From Caldanaerovirga acetigignens (GTDB lineage: Bacteria > Bacillota > Thermosediminibacteria > Thermosediminibacterales > Thermosediminibacteraceae), in assembly GCF_900142995.1 (NCBI RefSeq), contig NZ_FRCR01000005.1:62001-126000 (forward strand): DNA of 64,000 nucleotides, given 5' to 3'. Positions 35,675 to 45,122 of this stretch are shown in pieces (the first letter of the stretch is position 1; each line of letters opens with the position of its first letter). A model generated the notes under the pieces. That model was not told the DNA's origin, searched no databases, and saw only the letters and a program-made list of their open reading frames with translations. Made by a program: the position numbers and the translations under genes.

Positions 35675-36402
35675 ATATTATACCCCCTGGGTGTTATCAT
35701 CCAGTTGCCCACCACCTTCGTGGAAGAAGACCCCACTATGATTATAGTATTCATATCTACGGGGTAATCCGGGGCCTCGGAAAGAGTTGTCAGCTTCACC
35801 CACTCCCCTTCCCTTAAGGCATTTTTTACTATTCCCACCGGCGTATCGGCTCTTTTGTGCTTTATTAGAACATCGCAGGCTTTTCTAAAGTTTTCGGGCC
35901 TTTCGGAACTTGCCGGATTGTAAAGGGCAATCACGAAATCCGCTGCCGCCGCCATATCGAGCCTCTTTTCGATTATCGGCCAGGGAGTGAGGTGGTCTGA
36001 AAGGCTTATCGCCGCAAAGTCCTGCATGATAGGGGCACCCAGAAGAGAGGATGCAAAATTCAAAGCCGTTATCCCCGGTACCACTTCTATTTCGGCTCTT
36101 AAGCCTTCTTTCACTGCAAGCTCCAGCAAGAGGCCGGCCATTCCGTAAATCCCCGGGTCTCCTCCGCTTATCACGCTAACTTTCATTCCTTTTTTATAAA
36201 GTTCTATAGCTTTTTTGCATCTTTCGGCTTCCGTTCTCATTCCGGAAGCCACCACCGTTTTGCCTTTCACGAGGGAGTCGATGAACTTCAAATACTTGAC
36301 GTAACCCACAACGGCGTTGGCTTCCACGATGGCTCTTAAAGCTCTGGGAGTCAGGTCATCCATGATTCCGGGGCCGATTCCCACCACTTTAATCCAGTTC
36401 AT
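35671..36402 (-). CDS. cbiH: Cobalt-precorrin-3B C17-methyltransferase
   Basis: A 243-residue SAM methyltransferase catalysing C17 methylation and ring contraction (CbiH/CobJ). Landmarks: IKVVGIGPGIMDDLTPRALR, SVISGGDPGIYGMAG, PGITALNFASSLLGAP and IALYNPASSERPENF. The ATG at 36402 follows AGGAGGG with six bases between. The longer reading to 36504 is out-of-frame overlap with cbiG. The gene overlaps the end of cbiG by 14 bases. Confidence 0.94.
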   Translation of the reverse strand: MNWIKVVGIGPGIMDDLTPRALRAIVEANAVVGYVKYLKFIDSLVKGKTVVASGMRTEAERCKKAIELYKKGMKVSVISGGDPGIYGMAGLLLELAVKEGLRAEIEVVPGITALNFASSLLGAPIMQDFAAISLSDHLTPWPIIEKRLDMAAAADFVIALYNPASSERPENFRKACDVLIKHKRADTPVGIVKNALREGEWVKLTTLSEAPDYPVDMNTIIIVGSSSTKVVGNWMITPRGYNI

Positions 36403-37453
36403 GAAAAACCCTCCTGTACGCGGCAAGGGTAAATCCTCCCCCGCTGATATATCCCAATTCCTCCCCTTTGTAGCTCGAAATAAAGGCAGCAGGTCTTGCG
36501 ACACTTCCCACGCCGATTTTTTCCTTCACAAAACAGGACCCTGGGAAAAGAGATTCGTATTTTTTTAATTCTCCGACGCTGAAAAAATCGACAGGAACGC
36601 CCAGGTATCCGGAAAGCTCAAGGATGCATTTTTCGTCCTTTTTTATGTCCAACGTCGCTATTTTCCCCACACCCGAAACGGAAAGGCCCAGCTTCAGAAA
36701 AAAACTTTCCATCAGAGATTTGAGCTTATGAAAATCCGCTCCCTTTTTGCACCCGATTCCCAAAACGATTCTTTTCGGCCTCAGGACGACGTGAGGAATG
36801 CCTGGGGACTCTATCTTATAATCGGTGACAAAAACGGCCGCCTTTGCATCCCGGGGGACAGTATCCAATTCCACAATTTGCACGGACAAGTTGTCTTCAA
36901 TCAATTTTTTCGGAAAGTCAGGCCCCACCGCACAAACCACCTTCTCTCCTCTCAAAAGGCAGGAATTTACCTTCTTCAGGTCCCCGGCCTTTTCTATGTG
37001 TAACTTGAGCTTTCGTGCCATGTCATCGGGAGCTTTAATTCCCGCCACATCCGTGGCCGTCGTGATGACCGGTGTGGCTCCTATCAACCCCGCCACTTCT
37101 TTCGCAAGTTCGTTGGCTCCTCCGAAATGTCCCGAAAGCAGGCTCACGCAAAAGTTTCCACCCTCGTCAACCACCACGACCGCGGGGTCTTGAAGTTTAC
37201 TTTTTACCGCTCCGGCGATTGCCCTCACGGCTATACCCACTGCCGAAACGAAAATCAAAGCCCGGTACCTGTCAAAAATCCCCTCGACGAACGGCACGAA
37301 TTCCCCACTTATCGGGTATATGCCCTTTTTTTCGCCCAGGCCTTTTTCTTTTGCGTACTTTTCGGGGAGGTAAAGGTCCGCATTCAGCTTTTCTGCAATG
37401 AATGCGGCCAAACTCCCGCCCCTTTCTGTTACTGCGATTACAGCTCTCTTCAT
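36389..37453 (-). CDS. cbiG: Cobalt-precorrin-5A hydrolase
   Basis: A 354-residue CbiG. It opens the delta-lactone of cobalt-precorrin-5A and releases acetaldehyde, a step unique to the anaerobic pathway. The N-terminal domain (FVSAVGIAVRAIAGAV, VVDEGGNFCVSLLSGHFGGAN) is followed by a linker and the CbiG C-terminal domain (IVLGIGCKKGADFHKLKSLM). Its presence is direct evidence for the oxygen-independent route. ATG overlaps the cbiF stop. Confidence 0.94.
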   Translation of the reverse strand: MKRAVIAVTERGGSLAAFIAEKLNADLYLPEKYAKEKGLGEKKGIYPISGEFVPFVEGIFDRYRALIFVSAVGIAVRAIAGAVKSKLQDPAVVVVDEGGNFCVSLLSGHFGGANELAKEVAGLIGATPVITTATDVAGIKAPDDMARKLKLHIEKAGDLKKVNSCLLRGEKVVCAVGPDFPKKLIEDNLSVQIVELDTVPRDAKAAVFVTDYKIESPGIPHVVLRPKRIVLGIGCKKGADFHKLKSLMESFFLKLGLSVSGVGKIATLDIKKDEKCILELSGYLGVPVDFFSVGELKKYESLFPGSCFVKEKIGVGSVARPAAFISSYKGEELGYISGGGFTLAAYRRVFHELD

Positions 37454-38202
37454 TTTCGTGCACCCCGACAGCCGTGGGAAAAATCGGGCGAATAAAGTTT
37501 CGAAAGCTCAAAGTTATCCCCGAGCGCGTTTCCTACAATCAACAAGGCCGTTTTTTCTATGCCTTCGTTTTTTGCCTTGACGGCGATGTCTTTCAATTTT
37601 CCCCGCACAACCCTTTCGTCTTCCCAGCTCGCCTTGTACACCACCGCCGCCGGCGCATCGGGGCCGTAAGAGCCGATTATCCGCCCCACAGCATCTTCCA
37701 TGTTGCCCGCGCTCAAAAACAGCACCAGTGTGGCTCTGTGGGCCGAAAGCTTTTGCAAGTCCTCGTTTTCTGGCACCGGAGTCCTTCCGGGGATTCTGGT
37801 AATTATTACTGTCTGGCTCACTCCCGGCACCGTGAGCTCTCTTTTTAACGCAGCAGATGCCGCGCAAAAGGAGCTGACGCCGGGAACTATCTCGTACGGG
37901 ATCCCCAGTTCTTCGAGCCTTACAGCCTGTTCCCTCACCGCACTGTAAAGGGACGGGTCGCCGGTGTGAAGTCTTGCGACGTCCATTCCCCTTTGGTGGG
38001 CATCCTTCATCACCTCTACTATCTCATCCAAGTCCATGCGGGAACTGTCGTATATCCCGGCATTACCTTTTGCGTACTTCAAAACGAGGGGGTTGACCAG
38101 CGAACCCGCGTAAATCACCACGTCGCAAGAAGAAAGTATTTTCCTCCCTTTTACGGTAATCAGCTCCGGGTCCCCCGGCCCTGCGCCGATAAAATATATC
38201 AC
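37450..38202 (-). CDS. cbiF: Cobalt-precorrin-4 C11-methyltransferase
   Basis: A 250-residue SAM methyltransferase (CbiF/CobM). Landmarks: MIYFIGAGPGDPELITVKG, VARLHTGDPSLYSAVREQ, VPGVSSFCAASAALKREL and a C-terminal YKASWEDERVVRGKL. It acts on cobalt-precorrin-4 just before CbiG, whose gene follows with a four-base overlap. About 15 extra C-terminal residues are basic and not conserved as far as I can tell. Confidence 0.95.
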   Translation of the reverse strand: MIYFIGAGPGDPELITVKGRKILSSCDVVIYAGSLVNPLVLKYAKGNAGIYDSSRMDLDEIVEVMKDAHQRGMDVARLHTGDPSLYSAVREQAVRLEELGIPYEIVPGVSSFCAASAALKRELTVPGVSQTVIITRIPGRTPVPENEDLQKLSAHRATLVLFLSAGNMEDAVGRIIGSYGPDAPAAVVYKASWEDERVVRGKLKDIAVKAKNEGIEKTALLIVGNALGDNFELSKLYSPDFSHGCRGARK

Positions 38203-38882
38203 TTTTTCACCTTCTTCCCTATGAGGAGCGAAAGGTAGTCAACCTTTTGCCCCTTGTACCTTTCGGGTTCGAAAGTGGCGATTTCGCCTTCATGGCCGCA
38301 CCTTACCGAGAGGGCAGAATAAAACCCTTTTTTTGAGAAAAGTTCCAGAACCTCATCGTAATGCGACGAAATTTTTATGGCCACTACGTTTTCAAATTCA
38401 TCAAGGACCTTATCCAAGCTGGTCATCTTGGAGGCCGGAATCACCGCCAGGGATTCGTCCCCTTCGGCAAGGGATAGTTTGAGCCTTGCGGCCGCCGCCG
38501 AAAAGGAATTTATCCCTGGGACAATTTCTATCTGAAAGTCCTTCAGCCTTTCGGCCATATAGGCAAAGGTGCTGTACGTCATGGGGTCTCCCAAGGTTAT
38601 AAAGGCTATCTTTTTTCCCTCGTTCAAAAATCCCCTCAAGACCCTTTCGTTTTCATCGAGAGCCCTTTCCCTTTCCGCACCGGAAAGGCCCATCGGAAAC
38701 CTGAGCTCTATGACATCCCCCCGTACGTAGGGCTTTGCTATTTCCAAAGCTATACTTTTTTCCTTGCCGGGTGCCGCCACCATATCTGCGGACTGCAGGA
38801 CCCTTACCGCTTTCAAGGTAATGAGTTCCGGGTCTCCCGGGCCGACGCCCACTCCGTACAGAATCCCAGCAGCTTTTTTCAT
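38199..38882 (-). CDS. cbiL: Cobalt-factor-II (precorrin-2) C20-methyltransferase
   Basis: A 227-residue SAM methyltransferase (CbiL/CobI). Landmarks: LYGVGVGPGDPELITLKAVR, IAFITLGDPMTYSTFAYM, and VPGINSFSAAAARLKLSLAE. It is the first methyltransferase after cobalt insertion by CbiX. The gene overlaps cbiT and cbiF by four bases each. Confidence 0.95.
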   Translation of the reverse strand: MKKAAGILYGVGVGPGDPELITLKAVRVLQSADMVAAPGKEKSIALEIAKPYVRGDVIELRFPMGLSGAERERALDENERVLRGFLNEGKKIAFITLGDPMTYSTFAYMAERLKDFQIEIVPGINSFSAAAARLKLSLAEGDESLAVIPASKMTSLDKVLDEFENVVAIKISSHYDEVLELFSKKGFYSALSVRCGHEGEIATFEPERYKGQKVDYLSLLIGKKVKK

Positions 38883-39475
38883 TCACCTTCCCCTTTCCCT
38901 TTAAAATCGCCGGATATCACGCACACCGGATTCTGGGATATTAAGATATGCACGTCCTTTACTTTTTTTGCGCGGGAAACGTAAAGCAGCACCATTTCCG
39001 TGCTGAAACCCGAAGACTCCAGAGCTTTCAGGGCTTCACAGGCGCTTTCCACCGTTACGGTGTTTATCACCACCCTGCCTCCTTCCTTCAACCTTTCGCA
39101 GGAGAAACTTATGATATCTCCGAGCCTGCCCTTGCTCCCCCCTATGAAAATCCGGTCGGGACTCGGAAGGTCTAAAAGCGCCTCAGGAGCCTCCCCCGGC
39201 ACGGGTATCAGGTTTGAAAGCCCGAATCTCCTCGCGTTTTCCGCGACGAGATTCAGCGCTTGTTCGTCCTTTTCCACCGCATATACCACACCCTCTTTGC
39301 AAAATAGCGCGGCTTCAACCGAAATGGACCCTGTCCCCGCCCCTATGTCCCAGACAACTGAATCCCTCTTAAGCCTCAATTTCGAAAGGGAAATCGCCCT
39401 GATTTCCTCTTTCGTCATCGGGACATCCCCTCTTACAAAAAGGTCATCGGGTATTCCGAATCCGTATTCCCACAT
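38879..39475 (-). CDS. cbiT: Cobalt-precorrin-6B C15-methyltransferase (decarboxylating)
   Basis: A 198-residue Rossmann-fold methyltransferase. It methylates C15 and decarboxylates the C12 acetate. The N-terminal GIPDDLFVRGDVPMTKEEIR is the family opening; the SAM motif is VVWDIGAGTGSISVEAALF and IFIGGSKGRL follows. In aerobic organisms this domain is fused to CbiE as CobL; here the two are separate but overlap. The ATG at 39475 is preferred; the frame up to 39517 is cbiE shadow. Confidence 0.94.
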   Translation of the reverse strand: MWEYGFGIPDDLFVRGDVPMTKEEIRAISLSKLRLKRDSVVWDIGAGTGSISVEAALFCKEGVVYAVEKDEQALNLVAENARRFGLSNLIPVPGEAPEALLDLPSPDRIFIGGSKGRLGDIISFSCERLKEGGRVVINTVTVESACEALKALESSGFSTEMVLLYVSRAKKVKDVHILISQNPVCVISGDFKGKGEGE

Positions 39476-40074
39476 TTTTCTATCACCACCAAATTCAGTT
39501 GAAACTTGTCGCGGCACGATGCGAGCTCTCTTACGGTAAAACTCTTCAGCCTTTCGTCCGAATACGACAGGTTTTCTCCCACGTGGATTACCCTGTCCGT
39601 AATTTCGTTCAAGAGGAGGGTTTGGGCTATCTTCTGCGGCGTGTTCTCGCCATCGGTAAAAACCACGACCACTTTGTATTTTTTAACCACCGGCACTATA
39701 TCGACCTTTCTCCCGTGCATACTCAATACGGCCGTTCCCTTTGCCGGAAGTTTTAATTTTGCCATAAAATACTGGAAAGCGCTTATTCCGGGCAGGACCT
39801 CCACCTCCCGTTCATCGGCACATTTTAAAACAGCATCCAGAATTCCGTAAACTCCCGGGTCGCCCGAGGCGAGGATTACTATCCGCCCCTTTTTCTTCAA
39901 AAGCCCGCACAGGTCGACTCTAGAATCGAATGCAATTTTTTCGCACCGGAGGTCCGGGAACAGCTCCAGGTGCCTCTTTGCCCCTATTAGCAGGTCAGCC
40001 TCTTTTATCCTCTTTATGGCGGCAAAAGTCAAAAAATCCAGGTGGCCTGGGCCTACCCCTACTACACTTATCAT
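39433..40074 (-). CDS. cbiE: Cobalt-precorrin-7 C5-methyltransferase
   Basis: A 213-residue SAM methyltransferase with MISVVGVGPGHLDFLTFAA, IVILASGDPGVYGILDA and LPGISAFQYFMAKLKLPA. Partner of CbiT in methylating C5 and C15. The ATG at 40074 comes five bases after the cbiD stop and has GGGGGAGTG upstream; a longer frame to 40122 is cbiD shadow. The C-terminal 40 residues overlap the start of cbiT. Confidence 0.94.
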   Translation of the reverse strand: MISVVGVGPGHLDFLTFAAIKRIKEADLLIGAKRHLELFPDLRCEKIAFDSRVDLCGLLKKKGRIVILASGDPGVYGILDAVLKCADEREVEVLPGISAFQYFMAKLKLPAKGTAVLSMHGRKVDIVPVVKKYKVVVVFTDGENTPQKIAQTLLLNEITDRVIHVGENLSYSDERLKSFTVRELASCRDKFQLNLVVIEKCGNTDSEYPMTFL

Positions 40075-40078
40075 CCGG

Positions 40079-41173
40079 TCACTCCCCCGCCACTGCCACA
40101 AGTCCTCTTTCTCTGGAAACAAGATGCACGGAAATCCCTATTTTTTGCCGGGTATACCAGACACATCGTTCCAAAACCCTTTCCGCCACAAAACCGCAAA
40201 AATTTTTAAGGTCGACGCCATATTTTTCCAGAATATCCAAGGCCCCAGCCGTAGTGGCAACGTCCATGAGTTTTTTTAATGTCTCCTTCCCTACGCCGAA
40301 GAGAGCTGCATACGCCGTAATAATTTCGGCCCTCGCGTCGGCTATCCTGTTTGTCGTGTCGAAAATCCCCGCTGATACCTTAATAAGTTTTCCGATCTCA
40401 CCTATAATATTTACTTTTTTAAAGCCGTACTCCACAGCCTTATCCAGCGCAAACCCTATGAAATTGCCGCACGATACTATAAATGCGTCTTCAAATCCCA
40501 TTTTCCTGGCAAAGTCCCTCCCGTAATTTCCGGGAACGAGCGCGAAGGATTTTATGCCTTCTGCCGAAAGCACCGAAAGCTCCAGAGCCAGCGTTTCCTT
40601 CAGGCTTTCAGTTGACATCGGGGTGACGATTCCTGTCGTGCCAAGAATAGAAAGACCTCCTATTATTCCCAGCCTGGGGTTGAAGGTCTTTTCGGCCACC
40701 CTTTCTCCCCCTGGAATGCTTATTACAACTCTCACGCCTTCCCCTTCGGGGAGGACTTTTGAAACCTCTCTTTCTATCATTTCCCTGGGCTTGGGGTTTA
40801 TGGCGGGCTCACCCGGTTTTACCGAAAGTCCGGGTTTTGTGACGACGCCTATGCCCTCGCCGGCCTCTATCTCTATGCCTCCGGAAAGCTTTTTTTCAAC
40901 CCTCGCCCAGACCAAAAGGCCGTGCGTCACATCCGGGTCATCTCCTCCGTCTTTTTTTACAGCGCATTTTGCCCAACCGTCGCCTTTTTCGCTCTGCTCC
41001 ACTTTAATCTCTAAAGTTTTTCCCGATGGGGTTTCCACCGTCACATAATCCGGCACCCTTCCGGTGAAAAGCAGCAACGAGGCGGCTTTCGCCGAAGCCG
41101 CGGCACATGAGCCGGTGGTATAACCCAGCCTGAGCATTCTTTTGTCTTTTAAAATGTAGTCACTCAACCCCAT
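40079..41173 (-). CDS. cbiD: Cobalt-precorrin-5B C1-methyltransferase
   Basis: A 364-residue CbiD, the C1 methyltransferase specific to the anaerobic pathway and unrelated in fold to the other methyltransferases. Landmarks: LRLGYTTGSCAAASAKAA, IPGGERVAEKTFNPRLGIIG, GGLSILGTTGIVTPMS and VDVATTAGALDIL-type ending (MDVATTAGALDILEKYG). The ATG at 41173 lies within the end of cbiC (14-base overlap). Confidence 0.95.
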   Translation of the reverse strand: MGLSDYILKDKRMLRLGYTTGSCAAASAKAASLLLFTGRVPDYVTVETPSGKTLEIKVEQSEKGDGWAKCAVKKDGGDDPDVTHGLLVWARVEKKLSGGIEIEAGEGIGVVTKPGLSVKPGEPAINPKPREMIEREVSKVLPEGEGVRVVISIPGGERVAEKTFNPRLGIIGGLSILGTTGIVTPMSTESLKETLALELSVLSAEGIKSFALVPGNYGRDFARKMGFEDAFIVSCGNFIGFALDKAVEYGFKKVNIIGEIGKLIKVSAGIFDTTNRIADARAEIITAYAALFGVGKETLKKLMDVATTAGALDILEKYGVDLKNFCGFVAERVLERCVWYTRQKIGISVHLVSRERGLVAVAGE

Positions 41174-41798
41174 CCCGCCTCTCGGCAAGAAGAAGGAGCG
41201 CATTGACTATCGCTACAGCGACGGGAGTGCCTCCTTTGCATCCCTTAACCGCGATGCTCGGCACCGGAAGCTGGAGGAGCTCTTCCTTCGCCTCCTTCGC
41301 CCCGACAAAACCTACGGGTACCCCCACTACCAACGCAGGGGATATTTTCTCTTTTTTTATCAACTCGTTTAATTTAAAAAGGGCCGTCGGTGCATTTCCT
41401 ATTACGAAAATCCTATTTTTCGGTTCTTCTGCACCAATCATAATACCCGCCATGGCCCTGGTAATCCCCATTTCTTCTGCCATTTCCCTTGCTTTTTTCG
41501 AAACCGAATAGCATTTCACTCTGGAGCCGAATTTGCTCGCCAAAATCCTCCTTATCCCGGCTCTCGCCATCCTTGTATCGGTTACGATATCCCATCCCGC
41601 CCTGAGGGCTTCGATACCCGACTCCACTGCGTTTCGATTGAACCGCATCAAGCGAGCAAATTCAAAATCGGCGGTAGCATGCACCACCCTCTTTGCAATT
41701 TCCATTTCTTCTTCGGAAAATATTTTTCTATTAATTCTCCTTTCAATTATCGCAAAGCTCTTTTTCTCTATCGCCATCGGTTCTATCAGGTAATCCAA
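41160..41798 (-). CDS. cbiC: Cobalt-precorrin-8X methylmutase
   Basis: A 212-residue mutase moving the C11 methyl to C12 to give cobyrinate. The active His is in RVVHATADFEFARL. Other landmarks are DTRMARAGIRRILASKFG, IMIGAEEPKNRIFVIGNAP and the glycine-rich VVGVPVGFVGAKEAKEEL. It starts at a TTG that lies inside the end of cbiX. Confidence 0.95.
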   Translation of the reverse strand: MDYLIEPMAIEKKSFAIIERRINRKIFSEEEMEIAKRVVHATADFEFARLMRFNRNAVESGIEALRAGWDIVTDTRMARAGIRRILASKFGSRVKCYSVSKKAREMAEEMGITRAMAGIMIGAEEPKNRIFVIGNAPTALFKLNELIKKEKISPALVVGVPVGFVGAKEAKEELLQLPVPSIAVKGCKGGTPVAVAIVNALLLLAERRDGVE

Positions 41799-42178
41799 TT
41801 TCCATCCCTCACTTCCATCTTTTCCCCATCGAGCCTATCGAAAATTATGTCCACAATTCTCTCGTCGTAACCAATGGGCCTTGTCAGCACGACTCGAATA
41901 TCCGGATGGTAAAAGGCCGCCTCCCTAAGCTGCTCAGGTATGTCGTGCCTAACGTGAACCCCTTCGAACAAAAACACCGGCACCGCCCAAATTTCATCCG
42001 CTCCCAAAGAAGCAAGTTTATCTACAACATCTTTAATGGCAGGACGTTCGAATTGGACATAAGCGGCATCGATCAGCTCAAACCGCCCGTATTTTTCCGC
42101 TTTTTTTATAAACTTGTTTATCACAGGAGCGCAGTTACCTTCCCTGCTCCCGTGGGCAATTAAAAGTAAGGCCTTCAT
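41786..42178 (-). CDS. cbiX: Sirohydrochlorin cobaltochelatase, short CbiX
   Basis: A 130-residue single-domain chelatase. It inserts Co2+ into sirohydrochlorin, entry to the anaerobic route. The metal-binding His is at residue 9 (LLIAHGSREGN) and another at residue 75 in FEGVHVRHDIPEQL. At half the length of class II chelatases it must act as a homodimer (CbiX-S type, well known in archaea). The ATG at 42178 overlaps the cbiA stop (ATGA) and has GGAGGG upstream. The longer frame to 42298 is cbiA shadow. Confidence 0.9.
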   Translation of the reverse strand: MKALLLIAHGSREGNCAPVINKFIKKAEKYGRFELIDAAYVQFERPAIKDVVDKLASLGADEIWAVPVFLFEGVHVRHDIPEQLREAAFYHPDIRVVLTRPIGYDERIVDIIFDRLDGEKMEVRDGNWIT

Positions 42179-43545
42179 CTTAAAATTCCCTCCTTGAAGC
42201 GGCGACACTTTTCCAAAAAATGCCTTCCCAGCTCCGGGTTTGCGTAAAAATCCAGATGCAAAAAGGTCCCAAGGCAATTTTTCTTCGTAAAGCCGCATCT
42301 ATAGGTCCTTTTGCTTCTTTTTTTGACGATGTAGGAAGTTTTTTCTTTTGCATTTACAACTTCGGAATAGTGAAATTCATGGCCTTTTACAACAGCACCA
42401 GCGGGGGCCAAAACCGTTTCATCAACCACCGTAGCTTCGGCGTATCCAAAACGCTTAAGTCCGTCGGTCATAACCGAATCCAACTCAAACACTCCAACCA
42501 TGGGAAAACTTTTCCCTGCCCCGTCTATTATGCTCCTGCCCAGGTACATCAATCCGCCGCATTCGGCGTAAATCGGCATGCCGGCCTCGAATGCCTCCCT
42601 TACGGATTTCATCATCTCTTTATTGGAGCTTAACTTTTCAGCAAAAACTTCAGGAAAACCGCCTCCTATTATGAGCCCCGATATTCCCTCCGGAAGAAAA
42701 GGGTCCTTAAGGGGGCTGAAAAACACAAGTTCTGCCCCCAAACATTCTAGGGTCTCCAGGCTCTGCTGGTAGTAAAAGTTGAAGGCTTCGTCCATTGCAA
42801 CCCCGATTTTCACCCGATCTACTCCCCGGGAGGATATATTGTCCCAGGGATATACAAAATTTTCATCACAGGAGACCATTGCGAGAAGCTGTTCCAGATC
42901 TATGTATTTTTTTATTTTTTCAAATAGCTTTTGGAATTTCCCCTCCAGGTTCCTCATTTCCCATACGGGCAAAAGCCCCAGGTGTCTTTCCGGAAGGGAA
43001 AGCTCCTCGTCGTACGGCAAGTATCCTAAAGCCGGAAGTTTCAAATCCTGCATCAGGCACCGTTTCAAGAGCAAATAGTGGCTTTCGCTATTTACCTTGT
43101 TCAGTATAACCCCTTTAACATTAAGGCCTTCGTCGAATTCCTTGTAACCCTTTACCATCGCGCTTATGCTCCTCGCCATTCCCGATGCATCCACAACCAA
43201 CACCACGGGAATCCCGAGGACCTTTGCCACGTGGGCGCTGCTGGCATGGCCGGTGTCGTCAAGGCCGTCGAAAAGTCCCATGACCCCTTCTACCACCGAA
43301 ACAAACCGGCCCTTTGATTTCTTTATATACAATTCCCTGAGTTTTTCTTCCCCCTGCATAAATATGTCCAGGTTGTACGATGGAGTTTTTGTTACAAATC
43401 GGTGATAAGCCGTATCTATATAATCCGGCCCCACCTTGAAGGCCGCCACTTGTCCCATTTCCGAAAAAGCTCCCATTATTCCGAGGGCCAGCGTAGTCTT
43501 GCCGGAACCGCTATGGGTTCCTGCAATCATGAACCCTTTTGCCAA
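42175..43545 (-). CDS. cbiA: Cobyrinic acid a,c-diamide synthase
   Basis: A 456-residue amidotransferase that amidates the a and c side chains with glutamine and ATP. The ATP-binding domain begins MIAGTHSGSGKTTLALGI, with VEGVMGLFDGLDDTGHASSA. The C-terminal glutamine amidotransferase domain carries the nucleophile Cys in MPIYAECGGLMYLG. A TTG at 43545, six bases after GGAGGGG, is the likely start; ATG at 43530 is an alternative. This is the last corrin-ring enzyme in the window. Confidence 0.95.
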   Translation of the reverse strand: MAKGFMIAGTHSGSGKTTLALGIMGAFSEMGQVAAFKVGPDYIDTAYHRFVTKTPSYNLDIFMQGEEKLRELYIKKSKGRFVSVVEGVMGLFDGLDDTGHASSAHVAKVLGIPVVLVVDASGMARSISAMVKGYKEFDEGLNVKGVILNKVNSESHYLLLKRCLMQDLKLPALGYLPYDEELSLPERHLGLLPVWEMRNLEGKFQKLFEKIKKYIDLEQLLAMVSCDENFVYPWDNISSRGVDRVKIGVAMDEAFNFYYQQSLETLECLGAELVFFSPLKDPFLPEGISGLIIGGGFPEVFAEKLSSNKEMMKSVREAFEAGMPIYAECGGLMYLGRSIIDGAGKSFPMVGVFELDSVMTDGLKRFGYAEATVVDETVLAPAGAVVKGHEFHYSEVVNAKEKTSYIVKKRSKRTYRCGFTKKNCLGTFLHLDFYANPELGRHFLEKCRRFKEGILR

Positions 43546-43546
43546 G

Positions 43547-44386
43547 TCAATCCCCTCCGTCGCTTTCGAGCATTGAGGCAAGCTGCTTAAAATCTCTGGG
43601 GAAAGAGCCTTTAAGCAGTCCTCTCTTTTTAAGAAGATCGCCTATTTTTACCATAAAGGGCTTTTCCAGACCTGATTCTCCAATAAGTTCATCGTCGGTA
43701 AAAATTTCTAAAGGGTTTCCCTGCGCCAAGACTTTGCCGTCTTTCATTACAACTATCCAGTCTGCAAAACTAAAGGCCAGGTCTACGTCATGGGTCGATA
43801 TTACGATTTGTTTTCCCAAGCGGTATAATTTTTCCATCATTTCCACCAGTTCAGCCGAAGACCTAGGGTCTAAATAGGCCGTCGGTTCGTCAAACACCAG
43901 CGCATCCGGGTTCATCGCAAGAACCGAGGCGATGGCGACCTTCTTTTTTTGTCCGTAGCTTAAAAAATGCGCCGGTCTATATTTCAGCTCATCTATTCCC
44001 ATGGTTTCAAGAGCTTTGAGTACCCTATTCCTCACTTCATCTTCTTGGAGGCCGAGGTTCATCGGCCCGAAGGAGACCTCTTGAAATACGCTTCCCGCAA
44101 ACATCTGGGCGTCCGGGTCCTGAAAGACCAGTCCCACCTTTTGCCTCCAGGTTTTCAAGAAAGCCTTTGTATACTCTACCTTTGAACCCTCGTAATATAC
44201 AGCGCCTTTCTTGGGCTTCAAAAGACCTATAAAGTGAAACAGCAGCGTGGACTTTCCCGCGCCGTTCGGCCCTAATATGGCGACTTTTTTCCCTTTTTCA
44301 AGCCTTAAGTTTACTCCTTTTAAAGCCCAAACGCTGCCGGGATATGCGTAGTAGACATCAATCAATTCCATCCAATACTTTCCCAT
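43547..44386 (-). CDS. cbiO: Cobalt ECF transporter ATPase
   Basis: A 279-residue ABC ATPase energising the CbiMNQ cobalt importer. Walker A is LGPNGAGKSTLLFHFIG, the signature loop is LSYGQKKKVAIASVLA, and Walker B is DALVFDEPTAYLDPRS with a switch His in VISTHDVDLAFS. One base separates it from cbiQ. It likely forms a homodimer since only one ATPase gene is present. Confidence 0.95.
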   Translation of the reverse strand: MGKYWMELIDVYYAYPGSVWALKGVNLRLEKGKKVAILGPNGAGKSTLLFHFIGLLKPKKGAVYYEGSKVEYTKAFLKTWRQKVGLVFQDPDAQMFAGSVFQEVSFGPMNLGLQEDEVRNRVLKALETMGIDELKYRPAHFLSYGQKKKVAIASVLAMNPDALVFDEPTAYLDPRSSAELVEMMEKLYRLGKQIVISTHDVDLAFSFADWIVVMKDGKVLAQGNPLEIFTDDELIGESGLEKPFMVKIGDLLKKRGLLKGSFPRDFKQLASMLESDGGD

Positions 44387-44387
44387 T

Positions 44388-45122
44388 TTATCCCTTTCCC
44401 CATTTTACTAGTGAGTTAATAGCCGAGAGAATCATCGCCGAAACGACTATTATCGAAGCCCACATTGCAAAAATGGTATTTTCTTTCTTATTGTCGTTTG
44501 GACGAATATCCAGGACTTTCAGCTCTCCACCGTCATATCCCCTGGCCTCCAGCGCCATCTGAAGCTTATTGGAGCCTTCCATGGCCTTTGTAAAAAGTCC
44601 CGAGACCAGAAGGCCCGTGGAGCGAAGAGAAGATTCAAAACTAATATACCCGAGCCTTGCAGCCTGGGCGCTGTAAATCATTCCCGCATAGTCGGCCAAG
44701 GTAAAAATCTGCCTGTAAGTCAAAAAAGCAAGCTCCACAAAAAGCCGGGGCACCCCCAGACCTTTTAATGCCACCACTATTTCTAGGGCTGGAGTAGTAA
44801 GGCAAAGGAAATAAAAGCACGAGACCATCGCGAGGGAGCGGCTGCAAAGCAGAGCCGCTTCCCTTGGAGAATATGAAGAGAGGAATACCACAAAAGCTCC
44901 TGGCAGCAGAAAAAGCATTGCCCCTGAAAGCAGCCCTGCGTAGCCCTTCAAGTCTATCCCCGCTATAAAAACCGCTGCAGTCGCCATTATCGCAAAGATA
45001 AAAAGGTGGACCCAGAACCCTCCAGCGAATCCCAGAACCATCATCGAAAAGGCAAAAGCCATTTTATAAAGCGGGTTTACGTCTTTTAAGCGATTGTTGT
45101 AAGCATATCTATCTAGAAACAT
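44388..45122 (-). CDS. cbiQ: Cobalt ECF transporter transmembrane protein
   Basis: A 244-residue EcfT-type membrane protein linking CbiM to CbiO, with about five hydrophobic helices. The coupling motif near the C-terminus is ALEARGYDGGELKVL, where the conserved Ala-Arg-Gly contacts the ATPase. Overlaps cbiN by 14 bases. Confidence 0.93.
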   Translation of the reverse strand: MFLDRYAYNNRLKDVNPLYKMAFAFSMMVLGFAGGFWVHLFIFAIMATAAVFIAGIDLKGYAGLLSGAMLFLLPGAFVVFLSSYSPREAALLCSRSLAMVSCFYFLCLTTPALEIVVALKGLGVPRLFVELAFLTYRQIFTLADYAGMIYSAQAARLGYISFESSLRSTGLLVSGLFTKAMEGSNKLQMALEARGYDGGELKVLDIRPNDNKKENTIFAMWASIIVVSAMILSAINSLVKWGKG